This document shows positions 35,690 to 49,289 of a stretch of DNA of 64,000 bases, in pieces (position 1 is the first letter of the stretch; each line of letters starts with the position of its first letter). The DNA lies in NCBI RefSeq assembly GCF_019097595.1, contig NC_080729.1, positions 2,597,417-2,661,416 of the forward strand, written 5' to 3'. Source of the stretch: Hemibagrus wyckioides (Eukaryota > Chordata > Actinopteri > Siluriformes > Bagridae). Below the pieces are notes generated by a model that worked only from the letters and a program-made list of their open reading frames with translations, searched no databases and was not told the origin of the DNA. A program made the translations under genes and the position numbers.

Positions 35690-36730
35690 TCCAGATAAGC
35701 TCCAAATCTTAACAAACTAGTCTGTAGCTTAACCACCTAGTTAAATATGAAGAACTTATATGAAGAGATTAACAAGGAAGAATAAAGACTGATTTTTAAA
35801 CCTCATCTGTCTGAGGAAGTGACAAATTCTAGCATTGAAATGAAGAAATTTTACCTCAGAAAATAATCCCAACTTGTACAAATTCCTTTGTAAACAAAAC
35901 ACAAACCATTTTATTCCCCGAACAAGTGGTAGAAAAATGGAATAATGTGTACAAGAAGAAAGAAAGCCAAAATAACACCACAGAGTTTGCTACTGACTGT
36001 AAGCTACTACTGTAGAGCAAGACCCAGGACACATATTTCTAGGGAGGATTTAATTAAAATCTTTGGACCATTTTCCTTGAGATATAAAGTATTTCGCTTA
36101 GGATTGCCAGAGAATTTGTTGTCTAAAAAGTACAAAATACCTCTGAAACACTTATTTTGATTTTATGACTGGAATCAGTGTAATTATTGCGTAATATCTG
36201 TGCTGTGAGCTGGTTGTACATTCCAGCTTAATGTTGTACATGTAACTTGACTCAAAATCGACCAATCTTTGTATTAAATCAACTTTAAAGCTAACGTTTC
36301 GACAGGGAGGACGACTGGACCTGAGACAACGCATTGTTTTTATTTGAAATGGAAAACCAGCCAGTGTTTCTGTGAGGTTTTGTGTATGAAATGACTCCAA
36401 ATGCACCAAGAAACACTAGAAGTTTTTAATCCTGGGATAAAAAGTGCGGTCTTGTTAATTATTAACAATCCTGTAAATATTAATTATTAAAAGCATAATA
36501 GGAGCCTAGAGGGACACTTCAGTGTGTGTGTCATTTCGCTAAAGGCTGATGTGTGAGCTTGTGGATAAACAAGGATTGGTACTTCATTTTGGAAGATCAT
36601 GCTCTAAAATAAAAAAGAGCACTACTGGAGCATTTAGTATACCGACTCTTGATCTTGGCATAGCACAAAAAAAAAACGTTGCTAGTTAGCTTAAAACTCG
36701 AACTGTACATGACGAATTACATATTTGCTA
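35690..36730. other. intergenic, no gene seen
   Basis: AT-leaning unique sequence. Frames at 35945-36160 and 36152-36409 lack any recognisable domain. Confidence 0.35.
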
Positions 36731-36739
36731 CAGTTTTGC

Positions 36740-37010
36740 ATGATTGTTGTTGTGCTCCTGAGCATTAATTAAGCGGCGAGCAGTGTCTCTGGGGTGCCGT
36801 AGTCCACTCCACAAGTACAGTGAAGACAAATTGAATGCAACCTCACGCTAGAATTATCCCCAAACGAAACCGAAACCGCAGTGCGCTGTAATTAAGACGA
36901 CGATCGCCCCTTTAAATGATCTCCGGTTTCCTCGGCCTGCTCGCTGTTCTTTAATTTTTCATCAGGGTCCCTTCATCCCTCACCTCATTTCAGAGCTTCT
37001 ATCAACTAGC
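36740..37010. promoter_or_regulatory. candidate conserved non-coding element
   Basis: Unique block with gagcattaattaagcggcga, gcgctgtaattaagacgacg and aaatgatctccggtttcctc. Clustered TTAATTAA/TAATTA homeodomain-type cores without simple repeats suggest an enhancer; inference only. Confidence 0.28.
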
Positions 37011-38940
37011 AGACAAAGGTTTCCTCCCTTCACCCTCTCCATAGCAGTGGCGTGACCCTTGAGACTCGCACCAGGCTTCTGCAATCTAGTAACGATTACC
37101 TGCTCTGAGAGAAGACTCTTCGTTTTTTTTTAAAGGGCTCTCAGAAATGCCGACAGAGAAACAAGGAGCGAGTAAGACCCCTGTCACGGACACTATCGAC
37201 CTCGGAGAGGTTTCACGCTGGTGTCAAGAGGATACGTCAATAACGAGCGTCTGCTAGCCAGCAAGGTAGCATTATGCTAAATTTTAACACTTCCAAATTA
37301 AATTTTTTTACTTTTTTTTCTTTTTAATGTACCAAAAGGTACCTGGTGGGCGGAGCTGGAAAAAGTCATTGATTGGTCATACCCTTTAGCGATACGTTCA
37401 TCCTGATCCCATTAGAAATTTTGTAAATTTTTACTAGTTAACGATTTACAAAATATATAAAACAGCTAAAATGGCTTTTCTTGAGTTTGTTCCTCTTTTC
37501 TCTTTTTAAAAAAAAATCTAAAGTTTTATATTATTTATTTACTTTGCTGCAGTAATGTTTTCTCGTCACTGATATTTAGCACAATTTCATACTTCCCTGT
37601 GATTCATGTAAAATCCGCCATCTTGAACTTCGGGTCAAATCCATGATGGCTGCCACTTCACTGTATTTGCTCAATACATAGGGTGGACCCTTGCCCTAGT
37701 GCACTAAATAAACAATAGAACAACAGACAACTCATTTTGGGTTTTATTTCATTTTTTATAACTTAACCTGTGTGGTGAAACTTTTCTGAATTGTTGTTAA
37801 AAATATTGGCACCCTCAACTTTTGAGCTCATGATCTCTCTGTGAGGGCGACAAGTGACACAGGTTTTAACCATGAAGTCAAATTATTTCTAAATTCTACA
37901 TAGTATTTAGGATTATTATTATAATTTTTTATCTTTGAATCCACTTTAGAGATCGCAATCCTTTGATGGATTTTTTTGGGACAACCTGTATCCTTATTAA
38001 ATTCCTAACAGATGTGTGTGAACGCATTGTCTGCCTTTTAGCACATCGGTACTATCGCAAGAGTCCAAAACGGCGATAATATCCGCTATGTGCTATAAAA
38101 CTTTAATCATAACAGGGTGCCAAGAGCTCAGTGTGTCCTCAAAACGTTAAAAGAAAACCAATGATATTAAAGTCTGCATAAATAATTACTTGTTGTTGGA
38201 GATTTTCTTGGACTCGTAGCCAATCGTGGGGGGGAACTTGTGAATGAAAAATGTGCTGTGTTTGTCATGTGGCGCGACCTAGCGAGCAGTCATAATTCAC
38301 TTATTTAATATGTTTAATCATTGTTTTTTAGTAATCAGCAGTTTAATCTTCAGTACGTGAAACATTTGTTTAGGACATATTGGTGGTTTCTCATGCTAAC
38401 ACTACAGTTTAAAATTCACTCAGCTTTCTTACACTGTTTCCTACATTTTATTCTCTGAATCATCGCACTTCACAGGTCATGTGGTGCAACCAGACTTCAT
38501 GTCCTGACTATTTTCTCCCGTGTTTGGTCGGTTTCCACCCACCAGCCTGCTCATATCATATATATCATATAACAGTAGAGACCTATGAAGACTGAAAGGC
38601 ATGTTACATCCTCTGAAATCCTTCCAAACTGCTGCTTCACAGGATTGCATAACACATCTGGAGGAAATCAACCCTCTTCCGCATACACGACTGACACCTC
38701 TGTGCTTGACCTGAGAGAACGTCTGAAAGAGAAATGTCTTCAGAGAATGCTGCAAATATGGGAGGCAACCAGATTCGACATCACACGCCAAAGTTTTACG
38801 TTTTTTAAAATTTATTTCATCCTTATTAGCAAGAACGTAACCAGCTAACTTAGTGATTGTTCATTTTTCTCTGTTTGCCTTTTTCAGTTTTAGTCTGTGT
38901 TGATAGATCTGAAGAAAACACTACTAGAAACTCATGCAGT
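37010..38940. other. intergenic, no gene seen
   Basis: Unique sequence with a few poly-T tracts. Near 37660-37710 it carries the cctagtgcactaaat phrase related to the dispersed repeat at 1015-1145. No supported gene. Confidence 0.35.
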
Positions 38941-38949
38941 GATACCACG

Positions 38950-39326
38950 GTCAGGAATTATTGGGACAATTCCCTGCTAGACCACCAGAGGGAGCTAGCA
39001 GGTGTATAGCTATACCTTAGTGAATATCATGTGATTGTGTCACACACAACCACATGACATGAAATAAACCAAACACAAACACCTGAAGGCATCACTGAAA
39101 ACAAAGGCACAACCTGAATACAGAAAATAAAAACCAAGGAACCGAACGTGACGATGAACGATGACTTGACAAAGACAGACTTCAAAGGGCAGGTAGAAAT
39201 AATCCAGCACATTAAGAGTAATTGAAAACAGGTGACAAGACACATGACATTCAACAAGGTATAGCAATACACCTGCCAGTGCTCCCTCTAGTGGTCTGGC
39301 AGGGAATTGTCCCAGTAGTTCCTGAC
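38950..39326. mobile_element. MITE-like element with long terminal inverted repeats
   Basis: The left end gtcaggaattattgggacaa... through ctatacc (38950 to about 39043) is mirrored by the right end (about 39238-39326), with scattered differences. The arms are about 90 bases around a unique centre of about 190 bases. No transposase is present. No clear target duplication could be read, so the superfamily is open. Confidence 0.7.
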
Positions 39327-39339
39327 AGTAGCTTCACTT

Positions 39340-42300
39340 TCTGTGTTGATTTTAATTTCTTTCAAAACTGTGTGATATAAACCGCTACACTCCTCCATCT
39401 TGTTTTTTTTTCTGAAAAGGTCTTGCATGTCTTCACGCGATCCGAGTTCACAGTACTTTGAATGCAGTGAAATGGGAAATTTCTTCAAACTGAGCTCACA
39501 TTTCTGGTCTCAAAAACCTTCGAACTTCGAACCCATGTTCCCGATCAGCGTTCGAGTGTCTCGCTGTGGATTTTACACTCGCTGAGCACTGAGCTGCAGC
39601 CTAGAGGCTCTACACCAATATCCACAAAACGTCTCAAAGCTGGTGCGCTCTTGTACAATCAGGTTTTATTTCTCCCCAGCTTAAAATCAAGAGGAATTTA
39701 ATTCCAGAGTCGCTCTCTTTATCGAATTCGTTTTTTTCCCTCTTTTAAACATCCTAATGAATACATTTGTACGTTCAGTGCTTTTGATCCATCTCTCTCT
39801 CTCTCGTCGCTCTCATCTACATCTGTGAGAGAAACTTTTCTTTGAAAGAGTCTTCTTGCCCATGCCTGGAGAGAACGAGTGAATAATTGAAACTTGTAAA
39901 AAGAAAAAGTGAAATTATAGCATTTAAGCACAAGTAGGGAGAAATTGGGTGCGGAGAAAGCAAATTACGGCTCTGTTTCGGGGGAAAAGAATGACGTTTG
40001 ACAAAGATGTAACAGGTGGCACTGTTTGCAAGACGACCGCGGGGTAATTTCGACAGGATCATAAGTGTTTGTGCTGGAGCCGGCTGGATATGAACGAGGA
40101 GAAAGAAGCAGCGGTGGTAAATCAGTGGGAGCAAACAGAGAACACCAGAGAATAACAGCTCCAAAAAGAAAGAAAGAGGAATCTTTATAACTGGCTCTGC
40201 TCACCGCTAGCCATCAATCACGGGAGACGACGCGTACGAGCGGTCGCATTCCGCTCTGCCGCCACATCAAACCTACAGCTGGTTATAACAGAGCGCTTTC
40301 ACACTGCCATAACGTTGATATTCCCCTGGTGATTTGCTGAAAATGTCTCCTCGGATTCCGGCATCTGTCCAAACGTCCACGGTGTTCCTCGTTTTCCTGG
40401 TTTGCGTGAGACGTCTGCAGGACGAGGGCCATGTGGCAGGAGTCTGTAACGTGACAAGCGATAAACATTAGCCAAGCGTAGACGAGAGAGAAAACCCACA
40501 ATGCTGAGATTTTTCTGCTTTTTATTGGACACTGCGGAGACGTAACACTAAATCTTTACACGGTAAACGTTAAAGAGAGCGTTTATCCTGAAGCCAATTC
40601 AATTCCGCTGAAATATTTCTGTTGTGTTGAAGCGAGGCTGTATTTTCATCCTTCCTGCAGGAAAGAAGTAAACGGGTCGCACCAGAGGATGTCAGAGGAG
40701 GATGTTGTTATTGCTAGCAATCTAACAATGCTGCTTCATCAGAAAAAAAAAAGAAATAGATGAATGGTTAGGATCCCAGAATGCATTGCAGCTCCGACGT
40801 ATGACGGTTACAACATCCTAAAGCTCCAATAACAAAAGTTACAAGTCACTGAAAACTTCTTTGCGATATAGATGCAACGCCGAGGCCTCCGTATGGCGCC
40901 GTTTCTTTCGCCGCATGAAGCAGTTATTATGAAGCTTAGCACTTTTGAAAGCTTAGAAAGCTTTTTGGGTAACACCAGGATCTCTCCTGCAGGCCATCCG
41001 GCCAGGACTTTTCATCCACTCTGCTAAAGCAGGGCAGTAATGGTGTAGTTTAATGGCTTTAAACTACTCTCTCCGTGATCAAAGTCTCCTCCCGCTCACC
41101 CGCAGTGACTTTCCTCAGCAACAGAGAGAATAAAGCGCTTCCCTTCTTTCCTCCATTTCCTCACCGAAGCTCGCAGCTCGACATGGAGGTCTGGGAAACA
41201 GAGGTTGTGTCGTCTTACAGCAGCTTGACACACCGCAGAGATTTAGAACAGGATCTGTGGTTGCGGTCGATGGGGTCAGGGAAAAGAATAAAGTTAAAAG
41301 TGTTAGCTAAGCTACAAGTTACTCCTAGCTTCAATTTTTACTTCAGGCTAAACGAACTACAAGCTACACGGCTAAATATACCAGCCGTCCATAAATACCG
41401 TTTAGAGCCTTTTTGTTAAAACACCAACATTTTCTTCTTTCCTTGAATGAGAAAGCAACCAGAATGTCAAGATTTCACATCAACCGCTAATATTATTTAG
41501 CATATGTTTCTCCAGCTAGCAACAGTAAGGTGGATGCTAACACAGCAAAACAGTTATGCTATTCTAAGCTAACCCTAACCCTGTGTCGTTAACATGAAAG
41601 AACATGTACTTTATTTTAAAACTAAAGAGACAGTAAATTCTCGGAATTAATTTAAAATTGAATGCTTTGTAAAGAAGAGTTAGCGTTAGCATTGTTGTTA
41701 GCGATTGTCCACCAGAGGAACATTAGCATTTATTTTATTAATTCACAAGGATTTTTGTGAATTTAAAGTATACACAAACTCAAAAGGGTAAAAGTATTTT
41801 GGAGTTTGTTTGACATTTATATGTTAGCTATTTAATTATTTGCTATCTATAAAGATTATTATTTATTATTATTTTTTCCATTTTTCCAATTTGCCAATGA
41901 TTTTCTTGTTTTTAGAATTTAAAATCTTTTTGTTTATAGTTACATTTATTCTTGTGAAACATTTGTGAAAGAAAAAGCTCACTCTATCACCAGCCTCTTA
42001 TTTCTTTTCGTTTATTTCTTTCTTAAATAAAAAGTGTAAACCGCTCTGTCCTGAAGACAACGGAAAACTTCAGATTCCGGCTTTACCTCTGACTGTTCTG
42101 AAGTCAGTAAAAGGCTTTTTCTTTGCTAACAGCACTTTTAAAAGCCTCCTTGTGAATTAGCTGTTTCGGTAGAAACAAAAAGGAGCTGCTGTTGTATGTC
42201 ATGAATCAACCAATTAATATAGAGAACTCAGCAGCGCTCCAAGTTGTAGAAAGCGGTATAACGGTTAAAGGGAATTAGCTATAATTAAATTTATCTGTCG

Positions 42301-42740
42301 TTTTCTGTCTCATTTCTCTTCAGGTTTCGAATCTCAAAGGAAACGAAAACATCAGTGTAGCAAATATTAAATGCTGGCTAATCTAGGTGTGTGATTTGGA
42401 ATAGTGTCTAAAAGACTGTGTTTCTCAGCTGAATATAAAGTGTCCAGTGTTGATGCTGAAGTTTTCCAGTTCAACGCAAATCCCAGTCCAGGCTTTTCCC
42501 TTTTCACACACCGAAGCTAAAATGAGCACAAAATATCATAAGTCTGTTTTTTTTATTAATATTTATTTCCAAAATGTATCTTCCAAGAGTATATTGGAAA
42601 AGCTAATCTCCTTCCAAAGTAGCATAACCTCTCGAATGCTAAATTCAGCGTCAGAGTGAAAATCTGTCATGACTCAGAAAGTGAGATGAAAATTCAGAGC
42701 TGATCGAGTTTCAAAGTGTGCTACGGTGAGAGCACCGGCC
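39340..42740. other. intergenic, no gene seen
   Basis: Mostly unique DNA. The segments 39960-40300 and 41050-41290 are repeat-free with balanced composition and might hold regulatory sequence. ORFs of 60-115 codons on both strands show no domain that I recognise. Confidence 0.35.
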
Positions 42741-42742
42741 GT

Positions 42743-42780
<38 letters not shown>
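42740..42780. repeat. (GT)n microsatellite
   Basis: TG/GT dinucleotide run. Confidence 0.9.
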
Positions 42781-43004
42781 ATTAAAAAGAACATCGCTGC
42801 ATATTAAACCTCTATATCTGTAAAGCGTGTTTGGGAATTCGGATTGTTTCTTATCTCTCGCAGCCTGTAAACGCCGAATTTCTTTCCTACGAGACCCGAA
42901 AAATCAGAGCTACGATTTGCAAAAAGGTTGTGACGGGAATTTGAACGTGTGAGAAGCTTAGCCGGAGAACGAGATTACAGCAAACGGGCGGAAATTCACT
43001 ATAC

Positions 43005-43400
43005 GGTGCTTTGCATAAGTTTTCACCCCCTCGACCTTTTCCCATGGCGCGCAGTGGTGCAACCTGGAGCTGAAATGGGCTTAACTGGGATTACGCAAAA
43101 TATACACGGAATACCGGAATGGGAGAAGCCATCAGTAGGCTTCTTACGTTCAGTTTGGAAAAACGAATAAAAAAAGAGTTAAATAAAAGTGATTGCATAA
43201 GTATTCACCCCCCCTCTTTAATGTGAAACTTTTTTAATTGATTTAGACCTCATGTGATTAAGACTCAAAAACTACATGGTGTATTTGAACAATTTTGGCA
43301 CCAAAATAAAGGTAACACATGTGAGATTGAAATAAGTATTTTTATTACTAGATCAGAGTAAAAAAGATGGAACACAGCAAAAAAAAAAAAAGATAATTCC
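43005..43400. mobile_element. dispersed fish repeat of the 'gcataagtattcacccc' type
   Basis: The phrase gtgctttgcataagttttcacccc occurs near 43005 and tgattgcataagtattcacc near 43190, followed by the ttgatttagacctcatgtga body. This wording is typical of a non-autonomous DNA-transposon family in fish. Boundaries are uncertain. Confidence 0.5.
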
Positions 43401-43424
43401 GTCTGACAAGATTTTACAAAATTT

Positions 43425-43722
43425 TAGACATTTTGGACAATTTCATACTAAATTTGAGTCCTGACCTCAACCTCATAGGACACCTTTGGGATGAATTAGA
43501 GAGGAGACTGTGAGCCAGACCTTCTCGTCCAACATCAGTGCCTGACCTCACAAATGTCCTTCTAGAGGATCGGTCAAAAATTCCCATAAACACACTCCTA
43601 AACCTTGTGGAAAGCCTTCCCAGAAGAGTTGAAGCTGTTATAGCTGCAAAGGGCAGGGCAACTCCATATTACATTCATGTGCATGTAAAGGCAGACGTCC
43701 CAAAACTTTTGGCAATAAAGTG
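43425..43722 (+). mobile_element. Tc1-like family-2 fragment
   Basis: Keeps the 3' half of the element (from acattttggacaatttcata, then cctgacctcaacctcatagg, to the terminus cttttggcaataaagtg). The central coding part is deleted and the DDE motif is reduced to a decayed NLIGHLWDE-like stretch. Confidence 0.8.
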
Positions 43723-43949
43723 TATCTGTCTGTCAGTCATTGTTGTTGTTTTTGTTTAGACACTTGTGTTTCCAGGTTCCAGTGTTATTTCGTTATTCAC
43801 GCCGTGTTTGTGCAGTGTTCTGTTTTAGTTTTGTTAATAAAGCAGTGCTTTTATATTTTTATCTTGCAAGTGGGTCTGATAAACTAACTCTAACCCTATC
43901 ACGCAGCTCCAGGTTTGATCCCCGACCTGGGCGATATCTCCTGAAGGTT

Positions 43950-44640
43950 ACAAATATTCATGTGTCGATGCTTTTTAGAAATAAATTTATTTCCCTTCTC
44001 CTTTTAAAACTCCTCATAAACCAAATCCAGTTACACTCCTCGGTGTCAAGGTTAGGATGTTATTACGCTACATTTCCTATAGAATCATCTTCAACAGAAT
44101 CGATCCACCATGGATGTTATTTTCCAGGAAGACGTTTCTGCTGCCGCTGATAACGTTACCTCCGTGTGCGAGTCGGTGTATCGGAGGAAAAGCGAATAAA
44201 TCCAGGAGGGAAAGGAAAAAAAGTCTAACAGATACATCTTCATAACTCGTAAACAACTCCAAGGGACGGGTTTAATTGGATTTCTCAATCAATTTGCAGA
44301 GGAGACGAGATATACACCGTGAAAGTAGATAATCTTGCGATCTGAAGGAATAATAGCTTTTCTGTCTTATTGATCATCTGTTGCGTGCCCCGTACTGATC
44401 AGACTCACGCAGAACAGTTGGCCACCATCTGTTATCACGCTCAGGCTGATCAATTGTTTTTAGTTCCTTCTGTTTTACACATTCGATGGAGGAAAATGAA
44501 ATGGAACGGCTTCCAGGAGGGCGGTGGCGATGGCCTGACAGGAGCGGCGTGGCGTCTTACAGCAGCCGTGACGGATAAAAAATATCTGAACACGTGTGTC
44601 TTGTAAAGAGAGGCTGTGTTGTTGTTGTGTGTGCGTTTTT
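43950..44640. promoter_or_regulatory. candidate conserved non-coding element(s)
   Basis: Repeat-free block with E-box CATCTG words, TTATTGATC and TGATCAATTG cores and high sequence complexity, especially 44350-44600. No ORF with a known domain. A candidate by appearance only. Confidence 0.25.
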
Positions 44641-45039
44641 TTTATCCCTCTCTCATATACATATACACTCAGGATAAACTCCATGATAAACAACTTGTAT
44701 GTAAATCTTGTGTTAATGGATTTACACAGTTACATTGTTAGCTTTTTATCGATTTGTTAGCTTTGGCGCTGAGGTAAATTTAACACCAACTGTGAAAGAA
44801 AATACACAAGAAAATGGAATAAGGAATGAGGTGCTGTAGTGGTAACTAACCATAAATATAAATGTAAACAAATCCAGAGTGTGAATTATTAAGAGATGTA
44901 ATTGATAAGGTTTAACATTGAATGTAACCGTAAACAGATAAAAAGTACAAAGTAATCTAAAAGGTATAGCTACAGGAGCGTTACCGTTACAGGAAATGAA
45001 TCAATCACAGCTTAACCTTCACATCCTGTCGTTTTTTAC

Positions 45040-45900
45040 TGCTTGTTTAAACCCCGCCCCCACGTGTCATCCTGGCGACGCCCCCTCGACGCTCGTGACT
45101 CTCTTCGTAACCCTAAGTGAAAATGAAATGGTGATTAGTGATAATTCCGCTTTCTTTTCCATTTAGGAAATCACTCTGCAGTTCCTTCTTGAAACTGCTC
45201 ACGTCGTTCATTGTAACGTTCCGAATCGGCATCATGGCCACAGGACACGTCGATAAAACGCTAAAACCAACAAAGCGTTAGAAGGCGGGAATGAGAATGG
45301 GAAAATTGGTGAAAACGGAGGATGAGACACGTGTAATTCCATGTGAAGTCGTGTACTTATTCCTATCAGGTGGCTTGTAAACTAACAGCTCCGGGGGCCG
45401 AACTGGATGACAAATATTGTTCATAATGGCTGAAAACTAATGAAGCATGAGATGGCAGCAAGAGCTACAATACGGCCAGAGGCTTGCTCACTCATTTCTC
45501 TCTCTCTCACTTGTTTTTCCTCTCCGTCGTTACTCCACTCCTCTGCAGTTCTTCGCTTTCTCTTCAGACTTCTGCCTTCACTTGTTTTTTTTCCCTGTAC
45601 TGAATCCAGGGCAGTTTTTAAGTGAACTTGGCAGGCTGTTGAAGCATCAGCGTTTCTTCTCTCAGTCTGCCGTAAGACCAGTGTCATGTAAAGAACGTGA
45701 GCCGGAGGCAGTTGGACGCAAACTCGTCCAGGTTTCTTGATCCGAAAAAACTGCAGGCCGAATTCACATCGAGCGCGAACAGTCAGGTTTAACTCCACGT
45801 CCTCATCAGATATCCGGACTCGCAGCTAAAGCAGACAGGCAGGAAAGGAAAAAAATAAACAAAACCACAGGAAGAGGAATAAGAGCTCGAAATAAATAAA
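45040..45900. other. unique intergenic block, no gene seen
   Basis: Balanced composition. The overlapping frames at 45421-45798 do not resemble a known family. An (AAAT)n run closes it at 45893-45915. Confidence 0.3.
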
Positions 45901-46259
45901 TAAATAAATAAAGGATGGAAGAAGTTTTATTCCAAATCAGAATAAAGAATTCTGAAGAAACACTCTGTTGTTCTCTTATAGGAAAATAATCATGATTACT
46001 GTTACCTGGAAGGTTTTATTTTTTTTTTTTACACCACAGTAATTTCTCAATTAAATGTATTATATAACACATTATACTTTTTATCCATTTACAGTTACAT
46101 GTAATGCTGTCTAACAAAAGTTTGCTTCTGTTTCCACTGATGTAATAGCAGCTACAAACAGTCATTTTCCTTTACCAGAAGGAAAAAGACCATTTACATT
46201 ATTCTTTATTCTCTCTCAAAGACTGGAGGAAATCCTACTCATAGTTACACACCTCTGAT

Positions 46260-46801
46260 ACTGGAGACTCCTTCAATAAACCTTAAAGAAAATGAAACGA
46301 TTATACACATTTCTTTGTTATGCTACGTTTTGTAATCTGTTCATGTGGAGCATCAGGGCTGTGAATTAGCTGTTAATGTAGAAACAATAAGCGTGAGGAT
46401 GTAAATAAACTTCTCCTCCTGGAAAGGATTAATTTTGTTCCTGTTAATTTAATCCCATTTATAAATATTATTATTCTTAGATCATTTGGTGCAACCGATT
46501 ATTTCTGGATCAGAACTAAGGAACAAAAATACAATTTATTTATTAGCTTGCTTTTTTCCTCTTTCAGTATTATTTTTCCCTTTCAGTTTTATTTATTTAT
46601 TTATTTATTTTTTTAAACTGACAATGGAGACTCCTTTAATAAATGTGAAAGAAAACAAAACAATTATACAAATTTCTTTGTTATGGTACATTTTGTAAAC
46701 TGTTCATGTTAAGATCATGTTAAATAAAATTTTCCATATGGAAAGGCTTTATTTAATAATTTTTTTTGGGTTGTTTCTGTTAATTTTATCCCATTACTGC
46801 C

Positions 46802-46841
<40 letters not shown>

Positions 46842-46850
46842 TGGTGCAAA
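46260..46850. repeat. tandem duplication of about 364 bases
   Basis: ggagactccttcaataaacc at 46263 recurs as ggagactcctttaataaatg at 46627, and the following text keeps the same order in both copies (acacatttctttgttatg, tttgtaatctgttcatgt, ctggaaaggatta, ttaatttaatcccatt, tcatttggtgcaacc). The copies are diverged, with gaps. An (ATT)n run occupies 46805-46842 in the second. Confidence 0.7.
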
Positions 46851-47623
46851 ATAATAAAAAAAACAAGCATTTTTGTGCAAAAAAAACAGCATTAATCTAT
46901 TAGTTATTTTTTAACTACTTTAGTTCTATTTATTTTTATTTTTAATTTAGGTAAATGTAGTTTTATTGTCTTTTTTGTCTTGAGTCTTCATACGTGTAAC
47001 TTATAATTCAATTTTAAACATACTCATGCTATGTTAATATTAAAGCTTTAACGGAACCATAAGCCAGTGTCACAAGTTTTTAAAAAAATTGATGATTGAT
47101 TTGTTTTGCATCTCTTTTTAACATTATTCGACCCCTCAGCCAGTAAGATCATCCACTGTCACCTATAAGGATATGCTAATGATCTGAAACTCACACCTGA
47201 GTACCGCTGACACCCGGTGAGCTGTAGCTATATTCAGGATCGGTTCTTTACACACAACGCTTGTCGTTTTAAATACGGTTCACTGACCGCGTTCGCTCAC
47301 ATTCGGTCCGTCACCTGATTTTATTTCTGAGCAGCAGTTAACACAATTATCCCATGTCAAAAACGGCTGTCACAACTGGTGCTGAAAGCCTGCATTACTG
47401 TCAGTCAGTGCGAGCTGATGCCACTGTGATCGTGTTAATAATACCGCAGCACGTCGGCGAACATTATAACAGGCCGTAGTTAGCCGACACGTATTCACTT
47501 CAGTCCTGACCATCTGCTGTGGAATCCATTAGCATGGTGTCACTAGCGTACCATCGCTTTTGCTTTTGCTCCTGTTTCTGTAAACACGTTATGTTAACCA
47601 GGATGCGCTAGTCCTCATGGCTA

Positions 47624-47830
47624 ATGAAATGTAGCTCACTACGACGACATATTACCACAGACCATCGAATCAGGAAAGCACATCAGAGACTCTATTTCCT
47701 CAGACAATTGAGATTCTTCAGAGTTCGTCTTCTCCTACGATTCTACACATCCATCATGGACAATGGTGTGCGGTGTGCTAGCACGGACATCCTAACAAGG
47801 GAAAGCCAACTGTCAGGATGCAAAAAAATG
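47624..47830 (+). mobile_element. non-LTR retrotransposon remnant (L2/Rex1-like RT C-terminus)
   Basis: The frame encodes KAHQRLYFLRQLRFF and LLLRFYTSIMDNGV, which resembles the KAQQRLYFLRKLR...FYTAIIES motif in fish LINE reverse transcriptases. Sequence beyond is frameshifted, and poorly matching remnant may extend to about 48330. Confidence 0.6.
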
Positions 47831-48404
47831 ATTAGCGGTGGTTCCTCAGGAAAGATTCCTGCGTTAGGAGAAAGTTCATGGTTCTTCAGAAGAAGTACAA
47901 ATGCATCCTTGGTAGATTCCATTTAGGTGGGACCTCTGATATAAAAAAGCTAAAAGCATTTAAAAAATGACACGCTAGTCAGCTTGTTGTTGATGACTTG
48001 CTGAGTTTGGAGCAGGAAATAAAAGTGTTTCTGAAATGATCTAATTGGTATACAGACCCAGACTTCCAGGATTTTGGTTTGCTGAAAACATGCCAGCGTT
48101 CCTGAGAAAGCTCCTGGAAATGTTAATCACGTCCTACAGTTTGTTGGAACATTCTAGAAAGCGTCTGAACACCTTGTTTTCAACCCACATCACACCCCTC
48201 TTCATGTCACTGGCTTCAATTAAATTGAAGGCCTTGATGCTCAAGTACAAGACCTCATCTGGAACAGCACTTTACTTCCTCAACACTCTCCTGGAGGTTT
48301 ATTTTGCTTGACGCAGCCTGAGATCAGTTAACAAACCGGCGCATGGAAGTGCATACTCAGCAAGAACCTTCAACCTGCTTGTCTCTCAGTGGTCAAATGA
48401 AGGG

Positions 48405-48565
48405 ACGTGGAAGCTTAGTGGTTAAGAAGGTTGTGGGTATGAATTCCATGTCCACCAAGCTGCCACTGCTGGGAACCTGAGCAAGGCCCTTAACTCTCAT
48501 TCGCTTACGTATATAATGAGATAAAATGTAAGTTGCTCTGGATAAGTATGTCTACCAAATGCCAT
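48405..48565 (+). mobile_element. tRNA-derived SINE
   Basis: Head acgtggaagcttagtggtta, core ctgagcaaggcccttaactc, and tail taagttgctctggataagta. It matches the copy at 10170-10365. Confidence 0.8.
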
Positions 48566-49249
48566 CAAAGTAAGGTCCAATCTCACTGCGTACAGCAGAA
48601 TCCAACTTCAGAAAAGTCTTAACTAATCCCCTGACTTGTATTGTATCACAACTTTTACTGTTCTCCTTTGCTTTAATTGTATTTTAGATAAAAGAGTCTT
48701 CTAAAGAATAAAAAACATTGGGTTCTTGAGAAGGTTCCTGTGTTCCTGGAAAAGTTCCTAAGAATTTCTTGGTTCCATAAATGTTCTATGAACTATGTGG
48801 TCAGTATAATGAAGGAATCCATTTTATAGTGAATACTTTATCCCAGTCAGGGATGTCCAAACCATCTCAGAGTAACACGTGATTCAGACACTCATCACCG
48901 CTAGAGGCAAGTTAGAGCAGCTAGTCCAGCTCCTGAGATGTTCCTGAGAGAAAACCAGAGAAGCTGGAAGTGTTTAATTAATTCAGAATCTTGTTTATTT
49001 ATCTATGGGGTAAAAATAATGTATTATTTCATTAGCTGTAGATGTAACAATGTGCTATAGCTAACAAACCCACTGGGATTAGTGACATCAATAAATTTTC
49101 ATTTTGATTTAATTTTATTTTCTTCAGTACTTTTATCTTAAAGAACCTCGTTATCGCACCTGCTCTGGAAGTCAGTCGATTGTACGCCGTGTATTTCTCT
49201 AATTATGTAATGAAACAAAGTTTCCCATCATGCTGATTGGACGTGTATT

Positions 49250-49282
49250 AGACACACACACACATACACACACACACACTCC
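49250..49282. repeat. (CA)n microsatellite
   Basis: CA run with one TA interruption. Confidence 0.9.
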
Positions 49283-49289
49283 ATGACAG

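Noticed and set aside
39027..39272. Two overlapping minus-strand ORFs with Cys/Val/Phe-rich peptides
   Set aside because: They lie inside the MITE-like element and overlap in two frames without a known domain.
45421..45798. 125-codon minus-strand ORF
   Set aside because: No domain recognised, overlapping frames on the other strand, no splice or promoter context; probably chance.
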